A stretch of DNA of 64,000 bases from JABCYV01 sp963696025 (GCA_963696025.1 CAVOII010000011.1:114340-178339); one strand, 5' to 3'; positions 1-7,829 are shown, numbered from the stretch's first letter. The notes: generated by a model not told the origin, from the letters alone. Translations and numbers: made by a program.

Positions 1-348
1 TCTCGCCTACGAGATGCCGGGGGAGAGCGCTATTCACATTGGGGTCTTAGCAGGGTCCACGGAGAAGTGGCGGCACAAAAAGCACTTGCGGAAGCGCACC
101 GCTTATTGTTACTGAGAGTACTGCGGACTCCCCTCAGGGAACTGCGGAACGATTTCCTCATTTCAAGCGAAGCGTCGCAAATGGACCCGGAAGAGTTTCT
201 GGGGAATCTGCGTAGTCATCTGCCCGTTTTGGTGCCGGCAAACCTTAGTGGCGGATCGGTGCGGCAACTCAATTCAATGCTGCAGGCTCTTTCGAGTCTG
301 GGTTCGAGTCGGACACAGTCTGTAAGGGACGCCACTCCCCTAACTTGA
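1..348 (+). CDS. C-terminal part of a hypothetical protein entering from the left edge
   Basis: The frame is open from base 1 to the TGA ending at 348, so this is most likely the 3' end of a gene that starts outside the window. The visible 115 residues are helical in character, with a leucine-rich stretch near residues 37-45 and a motif LRTPLRELRNDF. I do not recognise a named domain. Its last 80 bases overlap the convergent XRE regulator gene, which is unusual and lowers confidence; the alternative is that the real stop lies elsewhere because of a sequence error. Confidence 0.45.
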   Translation, partial: SRLRDAGGERYSHWGLSRVHGEVAAQKALAEAHRLLLLRVLRTPLRELRNDFLISSEASQMDPEEFLGNLRSHLPVLVPANLSGGSVRQLNSMLQALSSLGSSRTQSVRDATPLT

Positions 349-1087
349 GTGCGATGCCGACTACCTGACCGATCACCTCCGCATCAGTGGGATGCTTCAG
401 GATCCGTACCGGCGTTGGTGACAACGAATGTGGTTGTAGGACGATGTTCTCGCCTTTCATCGAGCACCAGCAACATGTATAGCCTTGCCGCGTTTCCACG
501 AAATAAATCGGACGCTCGTATTCTGACTGCCACATCCCATGGACAATCTCGTCCCGAGACTCATCCACTTGCAGAAAAGTACCGGGCGGGAGAATCGGAT
601 ACATGGTGAAATCTTCACTGCCGATGTAGCCATACGTGTACTTATCATTGCCGAATTCGGCTAAATAGGATAGGGGGACTAGCCCCCACTGCTCCACCAT
701 CCGTCCCAAGTTGGAGGTACGGCGCGGGTCAAACGCAGGATCCAGCCGAGTCGGCATCTGTACTGCTGAAACACTTTGCAGAGCCCCACAGCGGTGAGAT
801 CTGGGCGGAAGGTTGAGGTTCACGTCCGCCATAACGGTATTGAGCTCAACTCCGTACGACGCCAACACTTCGCGGAGGTCGCGACGGTAAATCACGGCGA
901 TAGAGTAAAGGCGAAAAATGCTGGGGATCATGCCCTTGGTTTCAATGTCGGACAGACGGCTGGGGCTAATAGCGAATTCATCGTTCCCGTGCCGCTCCGC
1001 AATGCGTACGCTGGCGGTTTCGACGTCGCGCATTGTAAGGCCGAGTTGCTCGCGCAACAAACGTAGATTCAGCCCTGCTTCGAGCAT
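269..1087 (-). CDS. XRE-family helix-turn-helix regulator with S24-like C-terminal part
   Basis: Likely DNA-binding repressor of about 272 residues. The N-terminal 70 residues form an XRE/Cro-like helix-turn-helix (LRLLREQLGLTMRDVE, then SPSRLSDIETKG). The C-terminal part resembles the S24/LexA-like fold seen in acidobacterial XRE proteins (TMYPILPPGTFLQVDESR, IYFVETRQGYTCCWC), but no clear Ser-Lys autoprotease pair is visible, so it may be a ligand or folding module only. I chose the ATG at 1087 because the helix-turn-helix begins directly after it; the frame is open back to 1165. It lies upstream of the leader-peptide-like gene at 1598, pointing away from it, and a 20-base dyad motif sits between them at 1241-1260 and again at 1519-1538. 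That arrangement suggests it controls the neighbouring locus. The regulatory role is inference. Confidence 0.8.
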   Translation of the reverse strand: MLEAGLNLRLLREQLGLTMRDVETASVRIAERHGNDEFAISPSRLSDIETKGMIPSIFRLYSIAVIYRRDLREVLASYGVELNTVMADVNLNLPPRSHRCGALQSVSAVQMPTRLDPAFDPRRTSNLGRMVEQWGLVPLSYLAEFGNDKYTYGYIGSEDFTMYPILPPGTFLQVDESRDEIVHGMWQSEYERPIYFVETRQGYTCCWCSMKGENIVLQPHSLSPTPVRILKHPTDAEVIGQVVGIALKLGEWRPLQTVSDSNPDSKEPAALN

Positions 1088-1240
1088 GACAGTTCTCTTG
1101 CGAGAGACGGAGCTTATATCAGAGTGATCGCGAATGTGCAAAGGGTCCTCTCTTTCCCGAACCACGAAATTGCTCGCGGATATCTGTCTCGTGCAAGGCC
1201 CTTGGGTAAGACCGTAAGTCTAATCGAAAACGTCGAATGT

Positions 1241-1260
1241 TTGTTCCATTTTCGGAACAA
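1241..1260. promoter_or_regulatory. Dyad motif copy 1, candidate XRE operator
   Basis: TTGTTCCATTTTCGGAACAA: a perfect 7-base inverted repeat (TTGTTCC/GGAACAA) around a 6-base spacer, 154 bases upstream of the XRE start. It shares TTTCG-N-AACAA with copies at 1519 and 6296. Binding by the adjacent regulator is inferred from position. Confidence 0.6.
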
Positions 1261-1518
1261 GATTCAGAAATGTTCATCCATGCAAGACCGGCAGTATAGA
1301 AGAAACGCGGTTCGTGAGGATACTATGCTTGGGAGTTCATCTGAAACATGAGTTTTTTCTCGCACGCGACTTTCGATCGAATTGTGGGAGGAAGTGTCGT
1401 GCTGGGGCTGAATTATTATTGACCTCAGTTGCATAAGCGACCCCTGCTCAACGGGCGCCTAAGACAACGCTTGCCACTCGGAAGGACAAATCGGACACGG
1501 ATGGCGCCATGAGGTTGC

Positions 1519-1538
1519 TTGTTGTGTTTTCGGAACAA
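1519..1538. promoter_or_regulatory. Dyad motif copy 2, candidate XRE operator
   Basis: TTGTTGTGTTTTCGGAACAA: the same right half as copy 1 and the TTGTT left half, ending 59 bases before the small-protein start at 1598. Position fits a repressor site in that gene's promoter region. Confidence 0.6.
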
Positions 1539-1597
1539 TGACATTACAGTTCAGATTTCCAGGTCACCGATACCTATATTGTCAGCGGAATGGTCAT

Positions 1598-1912
1598 ATG
1601 AACCAACACGAAAGCAAGAAGAAGGTTTATTCCGCACCCAAGTTTGTTCAGCTTGACGCAAAAGCAGCTAAAACCGTACTCGAGACCACAGCAGTTCCGG
1701 GCGATGTGAATGCCAAGGCGATGTTGAAGTTGCTCAGCACCCCGAAGGCAGAGCACCCACGCCAGATTAACATTGAGATCCAACTGCCCTCTGGGGGCGA
1801 CAGTGGCGAGATGAACCTATCTGCGCAGGCGCTTCAGGTCAAGGACCTGGAAGTCCTGCGCAAAATGCTAGGGCTAGCCGAGGAGGTTCTGCGCCTGGAA
1901 AAGACGGCTTAA
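1598..1912 (+). CDS. Small protein with RiPP-leader-like N-terminus
   Basis: A 104-residue protein of unknown function. After a basic start (MNQHESKKKVYSAPKF) it has the pattern K-x-Y-x-x-P-[KR]-F-x-x-L...AK..L...A.PG, also found in the minus-strand gene at 5992-6204; lasso-peptide and related leaders carry a similar Y-x-x-P-x-L motif. The rest is charged and helical (residues 75-104), and longer than a typical precursor, so it may instead be a small stand-alone protein. The start at ATG 1598 is preferred over 1538 because the latter overlaps the operator-like motif; the Shine-Dalgarno is weak. It is followed by the HPr-kinase-like, nucleotidyltransferase and PqqD genes in the same direction. 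A precursor role is inference. Confidence 0.65.
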   Translation: MNQHESKKKVYSAPKFVQLDAKAAKTVLETTAVPGDVNAKAMLKLLSTPKAEHPRQINIEIQLPSGGDSGEMNLSAQALQVKDLEVLRKMLGLAEEVLRLEKTA

Positions 1913-2035
1913 CTGGGTAGGATCTTCTTGCGTTCTGTGCGGAAACACAGAGGAGTCAACACTATCGAGACTTTTCAAAGGGCCTCTCAGATCAGAGACC
2001 GCAGATCGCCCGTAATCAAGTGGAAGTCGCCTTGA

Positions 2036-2866
2036 ATGGAAAAACTTGACCGCCTAGGCTGGGCGGAGGCAGTCTCTTTCACGGCATTCGGCGTGCGTAT
2101 AGGCCTTCGAGTGAGTGCAGCAGAATTACTCGACCCACTTGTGTCTCATCTTCCGGCGGCACGGAAACGCGCGAGTTCTCGCATCGTCGATCGCCTCTAT
2201 TCACTGATCGCAGGCGGTCCCGCGTCACGACTTTATGTGCGGCGTTTCAATCTCTTGTACGGAGACACTCAACAGCTTGCTCGAAGCCTGAATCTAGAAC
2301 CATTGTACTGGGCGCTAGAATCTGATGTGGATTCTTACATCGCGCGGGCTGCGCGCCGACGACTATTCGTTCATGCCGGCGTGGTAGGTTGGAACGGACG
2401 CGCCATCGTCATTCCCGGCCGAAGCCGCAGCGGGAAGAGCACACTTGTGAAGGCATTCGTGCATGCCGGGGCCACCTTCTATTCCGACGAATTCGCGGTA
2501 CTGGATCGGCATGGCGCCGTGTATCCGTTTCCAAGGCCTATGTCTCTTAGAGAGGACGCCGATCAAACCATAACCAAGATCGCCCCAGAACAGCTAGGAG
2601 GACGGATTGGTGCCAGACCCCTCCCAGTCGGGCTCGTGGTCATAACCCACTACAAGCCCGGCGAGCAGTGGCAGCCAAAGGAATTGTCTTCAGGAAGAGG
2701 CATTCTCGCCATGCTTGCGGATGCTTTGGCCGCGCGCGAACAACCGGAGCGAGCCTTCGCCACCTTGAAAAAGGCAGTATGCAAAGCCCCGGTGCTAAAA
2801 GGTGTTCGTGGCGAGGCAAATCAAACGGCGGAATCCATTTTGGAACGCTTGGGAAGCACTGGATAG
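2036..2866 (+). CDS. HPr kinase-like P-loop protein (HprK C-terminal-domain family)
   Basis: A 276-residue protein. The C-terminal half carries the HprK-like catalytic core: VHAGVVGWNGRAIVIPG leading into a P-loop GRSRSGKST (residues 128-136), then YSDEFAVLD (149-157), where Asp-Glu would sit at the metal/base position. Classical HprK phosphorylates HPr in Firmicutes and Proteobacteria; stand-alone homologues lacking the N-terminal HprK domain occur in peptide-modification loci, for example the kinase acting on the paeninodin lasso peptide. Here the N-terminal 110 residues do not look like the HprK N-domain. The gene is followed by a nucleotidyltransferase and a PqqD-type gene, the same trio found in such clusters. 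ATG 2036 has a GGAAG ribosome site. The substrate is unknown; peptide phosphorylation is inferred from context. Confidence 0.82.
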   Translation: MEKLDRLGWAEAVSFTAFGVRIGLRVSAAELLDPLVSHLPAARKRASSRIVDRLYSLIAGGPASRLYVRRFNLLYGDTQQLARSLNLEPLYWALESDVDSYIARAARRRLFVHAGVVGWNGRAIVIPGRSRSGKSTLVKAFVHAGATFYSDEFAVLDRHGAVYPFPRPMSLREDADQTITKIAPEQLGGRIGARPLPVGLVVITHYKPGEQWQPKELSSGRGILAMLADALAAREQPERAFATLKKAVCKAPVLKGVRGEANQTAESILERLGSTG

Positions 2867-3059
2867 TGGTCCACGAGGCTTGTAGAGTCGCTTGAGATCG
2901 CGAGAAAGCTAGAAACGGAAAACGAAGGGATGCGATGCGGTTGCCATTGCTTTCGGCACCAGCATGGAAACGGCAGGCGCCAACAGCGCCGCTGCCACAC
3001 GACGACGGTATTCTCCGCAGACTCCCCTCGAAGCAGTGTAGCTCCTGATCTATCATCGC

Positions 3060-4130
3060 ATGAGACTTGCAGAACCAATGTCAAGGACTGAGTCACCAGG
3101 TCAGCTGGTTGCAGCTGCACTCGCTGGAAGCTGGCGCAAGTCATTCCCGAAATCAACGATGACCGCATCGGATGCGGCCACAATAGTGCCATTGCTTTTG
3201 AGATCAGGCGCAGGAGCATTGGGTTGGTGGCGATTTCGGAATTCTGACGGGCAACTTCTATCCGCCGTACGGGCTTTGCGCAAGACGTATTTGCAATACG
3301 CGATTCACGCGGCTGAGCACGAGTGTAAGCTGACGGAAGTCTTCCAGGTACTTCGCTCGGCTGGAGTGGAGCCCATTCTCCTTAAGGGATGGGCCGTCGC
3401 TCGAGCCTACCCTGAGATCGGCCTGCGTCCCTCGGGGGATATCGACCTGTCTGTCTCACCGGATCAGCACGGCAAAGCTCTGGCTGTATTGAATACTCCT
3501 GAGTACCAGCGGTACTGGGTGGATTTGGACCATGACGAGATCACCCGATTTAATGAGCTGAGCTTTGAAGATTTGTACCGTGGTTCGGAATTGGTGAATC
3601 TAGACGGGACGGAGGTGCGGGTCCTCGGTGCTGAGGATCATCTTCGCATCCTTTGCCTGCATCTGCTCAAGCATGGCGCCTGGCGCCCGCTCTGGCTGTG
3701 TGACGTTGCCGCTGCACTGGAGGCTAGGTCGGCGAACTTTGACTGGCATCGTTGCTTGGGAGAAAACAAGCGACACGCGAATTGGGTGCTTTGCACTCTT
3801 GGGCTGGCAAGCTCCATTCTTGGAGCCGCGATAGGAGATACGCCGGCAATGCAGAGGGTCAGCAGCTTGCCCGGCTGGCTCACGCAGACTGTTCTGAAGC
3901 AGTGGAGCACCTCCTGTGCGCCAAACCTGCCTTTGTTCGTCGATCAACTGCGAGAAAGTTGGTGGAAACCGAGCATTCTTGAAGCAGTCCGCAAGCGTTG
4001 GCCAAATTCCATCCAAGCCACTATAGACGTTGATGGAGAGTTTAATGACATGATCCGGCTGCCATTTCAGCTTAGGAACTGCATCGCGCGGTCAGCCAAG
4101 TTGTGTCGGCAACTGGTCTCGGCTTGGTGA
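3060..4130 (+). CDS. Nucleotidyltransferase family protein (NTP_transf_5 type)
   Basis: A 356-residue protein with the family signature LLKGWAVARAYPEIGLRPSG followed by DIDLSV (residues 107-132): a glycine-containing strand, then D-x-D metal ligands. This matches the uncharacterised nucleotidyltransferase family often encoded beside HPr-kinase-like and PqqD genes in lasso-peptide and related clusters. The rest is mainly helical (HLRILCLHLLKHGAWRPLW). Catalysis and substrate are not known. The start at ATG 3060 could also be ATG 3078. The last 105 bases of its coding core (3936-4040) recur, at about 85 percent identity by eye, at 5026-5130 in front of a degraded aminotransferase gene, so a second copy of this gene once stood downstream. 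Confidence 0.8.
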   Translation: MRLAEPMSRTESPGQLVAAALAGSWRKSFPKSTMTASDAATIVPLLLRSGAGALGWWRFRNSDGQLLSAVRALRKTYLQYAIHAAEHECKLTEVFQVLRSAGVEPILLKGWAVARAYPEIGLRPSGDIDLSVSPDQHGKALAVLNTPEYQRYWVDLDHDEITRFNELSFEDLYRGSELVNLDGTEVRVLGAEDHLRILCLHLLKHGAWRPLWLCDVAAALEARSANFDWHRCLGENKRHANWVLCTLGLASSILGAAIGDTPAMQRVSSLPGWLTQTVLKQWSTSCAPNLPLFVDQLRESWWKPSILEAVRKRWPNSIQATIDVDGEFNDMIRLPFQLRNCIARSAKLCRQLVSAW

Positions 4131-4414
4131 ATCGAATTGCGTTCGACTATCCGCTGACGCTCCAAATGTACGTTTTGCGGTCGGTGCGCAACCACCCTCA
4201 TCGAATGTCTCACCCGGACCATTCGGCCACGAATCGTGCGAGCAAAACCATTCAGCCAGGCAATCGCCTAAGAATTGGCAAATTAGAAGCCACCAAAGAG
4301 GGGTCGTCCTCGTACCCGAAACTAAAAAAGTTTACACGGCTGATCGTTTGGGTTTTAATCTTGGGGCCGGAGAAAGTGACTCTCAGAAGAGCCTCATCCT
4401 GAGGAGCCAAAAAA

Positions 4415-4872
4415 GTGAACGATGGCGCATCGAATTTTGCCCCCGTACATAAACACGGCCTCGTTGTAAAAGTGGCGGATGAGACGCTCGTATACCAGAA
4501 GGAAAACCACAAGGCGCATTGTTTGAATAGCACCGCCGCAGAAGTGTGGAAGCTGTGTGATGGCACCAAGACCGCTGCGGAGATCGCCCTGATTATATCG
4601 AAAGAATCGCAATCTCCGGTTGCTGAGGAGTTGGTCTGGCTGACTTTGCGGAGGCTGTGGAAATCGGGGCTGCTGGTGAAGAAGAATAAATACGAGCCGA
4701 TTTTTGCATCGCGCAGGGCCGCCATGCGAAAGATAGGAGCGGCGGCTTTGGTATTACCGGTGGTAACATCCTGGTGCCGACGGCTGCGGCGGCCATTTCG
4801 CCCTGCTCGGGGCTCGGCGGGCAATGTTCGACGCTTCCATGTTGCAATACCTTAAGTCGCCTTTGTCTCTAA
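4415..4872 (+). pseudogene. PqqD/RRE-domain protein with Tat-like segment and cysteine-rich tail, broken by a 1-base frameshift
   Basis: GTG start at 4415 with an AGGAG site upstream. Residues 1-95 are a PqqD-like RiPP recognition element (LVVKVADETLVYQ, HCLNSTAAEVWKLCDG, VWLTLRRLWKSGLL). A twin-arginine-like SRRAAMRKIG (99-108) and hydrophobic stretch follow. In the annotated frame the protein then runs into an arginine-rich tail ending at 4855, which looks wrong. Switching frame near base 4767 (one base missing) gives ILVPTAAAAISPC and a compact Cys-rich end with spacing C-x6-C-x4-CC-x6-C, stopping at TAA 4870-4872. Acidobacterial PqqD homologues commonly have this Tat-like segment plus CC-type tail, so the second frame is the ancestral one. 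Either a real mutation or a sequencing error. Five cysteines are visible; a six-cysteine knot would need one more. Confidence 0.75.
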
Positions 4873-5025
4873 TAGTGCGTCGAGGTCGATTCGGAGCGAA
4901 GCAGCTCCGACTCAACGGCTATGAGCCCCGGGCTTACCCTCCTGACAATTAGGCCGCTTGGTTTCTGTAAAGCCGGATACATAAACAACCTGGGCAGCAC
5001 CACAACTTAGCTTCTCGAAATTGAA

Positions 5026-5130
5026 TTCGTCGATCAACTGAGAGGAAATTGGTTGGACCCGAGCGTTATAGAAGCAGTCCGCAAGCGTTGGCCGAATTCC
5101 ATCCGAGCGGCCACAAACGTTGATGGAGAG
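5026..5130 (+). repeat. Scar of a second nucleotidyltransferase gene (direct repeat of 3936-4040)
   Basis: A gap-free 105-base match to the 3' part of the gene at 3060-4130, with roughly 16 mismatches counted by eye. It still reads QLRGNWLDPSVIEAVRKRW in the corresponding frame. It runs directly into the aminotransferase remnant, so an ancient recombination joined two truncated genes. Confidence 0.8.
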
Positions 5131-5729
5131 TGGCGACCGGCGATGGCGGCCTGCTGACGACCGATCGCCCGGATTTTGCCGAATCGCTGCACAGGTTCCG
5201 GAACCACGGCATTTCGACTGAGGCGCGCCAGCGGAATGCCTCGGGACGGTGGAAGTATGAGATGGTGCTCTTGGGTTTCAACTATCGCCTGACTGATATT
5301 GCCTGCGCGCTCGGGACTTTCGCAACTGCAGAATTTGGAGGCCAATCTCGCTCACCGCCGCGAGACTGCTTCACGGTGCACGGTGGCGTTCCGGGATCTT
5401 CCCGGTATTGTCCCTCCGAGTGTCCGCGACGATGTGAAACCCGCCTGGCATCTGTATCCGATCCGGGTGGATGCCGCCAAGCTAAACGTGGACCGCGGCC
5501 AATTTCTTAGCGCCCTACGATCCGAAAACATTGGCGTCAACATCCACTACATCCCAGTGCATCTGCATCGCTACTACCGCGAACAATTTGGATACAAGGG
5601 TGGGGAATATCCCGTGGCACAGCGCTCGTACGAACGGCTCAGCAGCTTGCCGATCTTTCATGGGATGGCGAGCAGGGTGTCGAAGATGTTCCCGGCGTGA
5701 GGAAAGTGGCGAGTCATTATTTGCGTTAG
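5131..5729 (+). pseudogene. DegT/DnrJ/EryC1/StrS aminotransferase remnant
   Basis: Remnant of a PLP-dependent sugar aminotransferase of the DegT/StrS family. Visible family landmarks: TGDGGLLTTDRPDFAE just after the (missing) PLP-lysine region, FRNHGIS, YEMVLLGFNYRLTDIACALG, then DVKPAWHLYPIRV, IGVNIHYIPVH and SLPIFHGM near the end. The N-terminal half, with the cofactor lysine, is absent. The reading frame changes near 5315 (ACALG continues as LSQLQNLEANLAHRR) and again near 5665 (EQGVEDVPGVRKVASHYLR, ending TAG 5727-5729). These enzymes aminate nucleotide sugars for glycan synthesis; this copy cannot be active. Closest subfamily appears PseC-like, but that is a weak call. Confidence 0.85.
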
Positions 5730-5991
5730 ATGTGCAGGAGATGGAACCGGAGCCAGCTGAGATGGACCGGAGGCGCTGTGGCGTGTCCATCGGTTCGCGC
5801 AGGGTAATCCGGTTTCGGGCAAGAACGGTCTGGCGTGAAGATGGTCTTCCCGTTCGATTCCCCGCCCAACCTTGGCCTAAGACCCTAAACTGAATCGCAA
5901 TGGCGGAGCTTCAAATTCTCGGCGGAATTTGAACTCCGTATCTGGCTACCTTTCCGATCCGGTCTTGGCGCTGACAGTCATCGCGCGGTAC

Positions 5992-6204
5992 TCATTTGTT
6001 CCGCGCGGTTTCAGCGCACGCTGCCGCCAAGAGTTGGGCGGTTGCGGGCTCGCCAGGCAAGGCTCTCTCCGTTAACTGCAGCTTGGCCTGATCTGGCGTC
6101 AGAACCGCAAACCTTGGAGGGTTGTACGGCTTTTTCTGTTTTGCTTCTTTGGGCTCGATCGATTCGTTTCGGCGACTTCTCGTCTTCTTCACTCTTGATT
6201 GCAT
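5992..6204 (-). CDS. Small leader-like protein, paralogue of the gene at 1598
   Basis: A 70-residue basic protein of unknown function. It holds KKPYNPPRFAVLTPDQAK and RALPGEPATAQLL, aligning with KKVYSAPKF...AAKTVLETTAVPGDVNAKAMLK in the gene at 1598. Both therefore belong to one small family with a conserved Y-x-P-P-[KR]-F-x-x-L start and an A-x-PG turn. ATG 6204 has a GGAAG ribosome site. A copy of the dyad motif lies 92 bases upstream (6296-6315). It is divergent from the FecR-like gene. Precursor or regulatory role is speculative. Confidence 0.6.
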   Translation of the reverse strand: MQSRVKKTRSRRNESIEPKEAKQKKPYNPPRFAVLTPDQAKLQLTERALPGEPATAQLLAAACAETARNK

Positions 6205-6565
6205 AGGCTTGCACTTCCTTAGCAGCCCTTTCGAGAACAGTTTCTACACGCACCCTACACCGGTTTGATGCCGGCTCTAAACATCGGGATCGGTTTTGTT
6301 CTGATTTCGTAACAAGATCAAGAAAAGCTAGAGAGACACCGCCATGTTGCATACTATGATGTTCCTGATGGAAACTGCGTTCGAAGCTCTAGCTCCGCTA
6401 GCGGTATGGCGATGCCCAAACTGGACGAGGGCAGGAGGTTCGGAGCGTGGATTTCGACTTGCGGAGGACCTCTGAGGTAATCCTGTCAGGCAAAGAACCG
6501 ATTGACGGAGTAGAGTTTTCGGATTACCATCGCGCAATATCATCTAAAGGGTAGAGGGATTTGCA
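6205..6565. other. Intergenic region with dyad motif copy 3
   Basis: This 360-base spacer between divergent genes contains the third dyad motif at 6296-6315. Nothing else can be supported; open frames here are short and lack family features. Confidence 0.4.
6296..6315. promoter_or_regulatory. Dyad motif copy 3, candidate XRE operator
   Basis: TTGTTCTGATTTCGTAACAA matches copies 1 and 2 at TTGTT, TTTCG and AACAA. It lies upstream of the second leader-like gene (5992-6204, minus strand), so two paralogous small genes and the regulator gene share the motif. Confidence 0.55.
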
Positions 6566-7240
6566 ATGATAAGGGCTCTGTACTTAAAGATCCTGAGCTG
6601 CCTGATGATCGTGATTTTTCCCGCCGCTTTGTTGGCTGCCGACCAACCTGATGCAATGCTGTACAGCCACGGGATCGCTTTGCTCAACGGCAGCAGCATT
6701 GCGAAGACGTCGGCTATCTTTTCCGGCGACTTGGTGCAGACGAACAAGGATTCAGTCGCTAACATTAACGCGACAGGTTCAACCGTCCTGGTTTTGAATG
6801 ACTCGCTGGTTCAGTATCAGGGCACCGCTGTCAAGTTGGAACACGGCGGCGTAAGCATATCGACCTCGAAATTGCTGGCGACTCGTGCCGGCGATGTCAC
6901 CGTGTCACCGGCCGCAAATGTTTGGACCGAATTTGAAGTCAGAGACGTGGATGGTAGGGTCCAGATCGATGCGCGCAAGGGCGACCTAACGATCAACGAT
7001 GAAGCCGGCACCACCATGCTGGCGCAAGGTCAGCAGACCACTCGAGACGACTCGACGCAGGCTCAGGAGACTCCGGAAAAGAAAGAGAGCAAGAAGAGAG
7101 GTGGTGGAGCGGCTCCTGCTGCTGGCGGAGGCGGGGTGCTGAGCTCCAAGGTGGCGGTGGGGGTTGGCGTCGCCGCGATCGCGGGCGTGACGGCCTGGGT
7201 GTTGGTCCAGGGCGACGAACCCGTAAGCCCTGCAAAGTGA
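6566..7240 (+). CDS. Exported FecR-like protein with glycine-rich linker and C-terminal membrane segment
   Basis: A 224-residue protein. Residues 1-24 are a signal peptide ending near LLAADQP. The middle is beta-rich and resembles FecR-type periplasmic domains of Acidobacteriota (GDLVQTNKDSVANI, TVLVLNDSLVQYQGTAVKLE, RDVDGRVQIDARKGDLTI). A charged stretch KKESKKRGGG and an Ala/Gly linker lead to a hydrophobic helix near residues 190-212 and a short tail. Classical FecR relays a signal from a TonB receptor to an ECF sigma factor; neither partner is next to this gene, so the term describes the fold only. Start ATG 6566 follows a purine-rich AAAGGGTAGAGGG stretch. Confidence 0.6.
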   Translation: MIRALYLKILSCLMIVIFPAALLAADQPDAMLYSHGIALLNGSSIAKTSAIFSGDLVQTNKDSVANINATGSTVLVLNDSLVQYQGTAVKLEHGGVSISTSKLLATRAGDVTVSPAANVWTEFEVRDVDGRVQIDARKGDLTINDEAGTTMLAQGQQTTRDDSTQAQETPEKKESKKRGGGAAPAAGGGGVLSSKVAVGVGVAAIAGVTAWVLVQGDEPVSPAK

Positions 7241-7279
7241 GACGGAGCGACGGCGGCTCAATCCGCTGGCCTCTTCCCC

Positions 7280-7540
7280 GGATCAATCCAAAAATCAACT
7301 CTTAAAAATCCAGCTTAGAAATGCCGGACTATCGCGGGGTTCGAAAGCTGGGACGGCCGCGCCGTAAAGTCGACTCCTGCCTTACCCACATTCCTCATCT
7401 TCCCGGAACTCAGCTCTGCCCAACACTTCGAATCGATAGGTCAGGTCAAATGCCCTTCGGTGTTGTCCATCCCAAAACACAAAATTGGGGGCCTCACGTG
7501 TCGGGCGGCAAAAGTTACCTGACTGAAAACAATGGGTTTG
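7280..7540 (-). repeat. Dispersed repeat element, copy 1
   Basis: Read on the minus strand this segment aligns with 34575-34801 on the plus strand, including CATTGTTTTCAGT, GAAGGGCATTTGACCTG and CTGGATTTTTAAGAG. Copy 1 carries about 30 extra bases in one part. The two copies lie in gene-poor DNA in opposite orientation. No coding function is evident; it may be a miniature mobile or palindromic element. Confidence 0.7.
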
Positions 7541-7791
7541 TTGTGTTCGTTTCGTCAAAAATGATGCTCGCATAGGCCCAGCAGGATTATGGTTTAACCG
7601 GGCATACGGGGCACACGAATGCGTATCGGCCTCGCGTTCCTGATCAGCCCGGGCCAGGATCGACGATAAATTCAGCAACTCTCATCGCTGCCACAACCGT
7701 TTCCCTCTCAACTCGCCAGATTTTTGGTTTCATATATATCGTAATACGATATGTTATGGAGGGCGAGTGTTACATCATTAACCTTGGGATT

Positions 7792-7829
7792 CCATTTTGT
7801 GAGTTCTGGGTTGTTCATTTGTGTGACCC
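7792..7829 (-). repeat. 38-base exact inverted-repeat partner of 11215-11252
   Basis: The minus strand here is identical over 38 bases to 11215-11252 on the plus strand (starts GGGTCACACAAATGAACAAC, ends CTCACAAAATGG). The repeat begins exactly where recognisable IS110 transposase sequence stops. Confidence 0.8.

Larger units (their letters stand above)
1088..1597. other. Intergenic regulatory region between the XRE gene and the small leader-like gene
   Basis: This 510-base gap between two divergently oriented genes holds two copies of the TTGTT...AACAA dyad described separately. No convincing coding sequence is seen. The ATG at 1538 is in frame with the downstream gene and overlaps the second motif copy, so it is the less likely start. 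Confidence 0.5.

Noticed and set aside
1598..4872. Complete lasso-peptide cluster
   Set aside because: No asparagine-synthase-like cyclase, leader protease or ABC exporter is visible, so a full lasso pathway cannot be claimed.
5840..5880. GTTCGATTCC resembling a tRNA T-arm
   Set aside because: Flanking bases do not pair and no other tRNA arms can be drawn.
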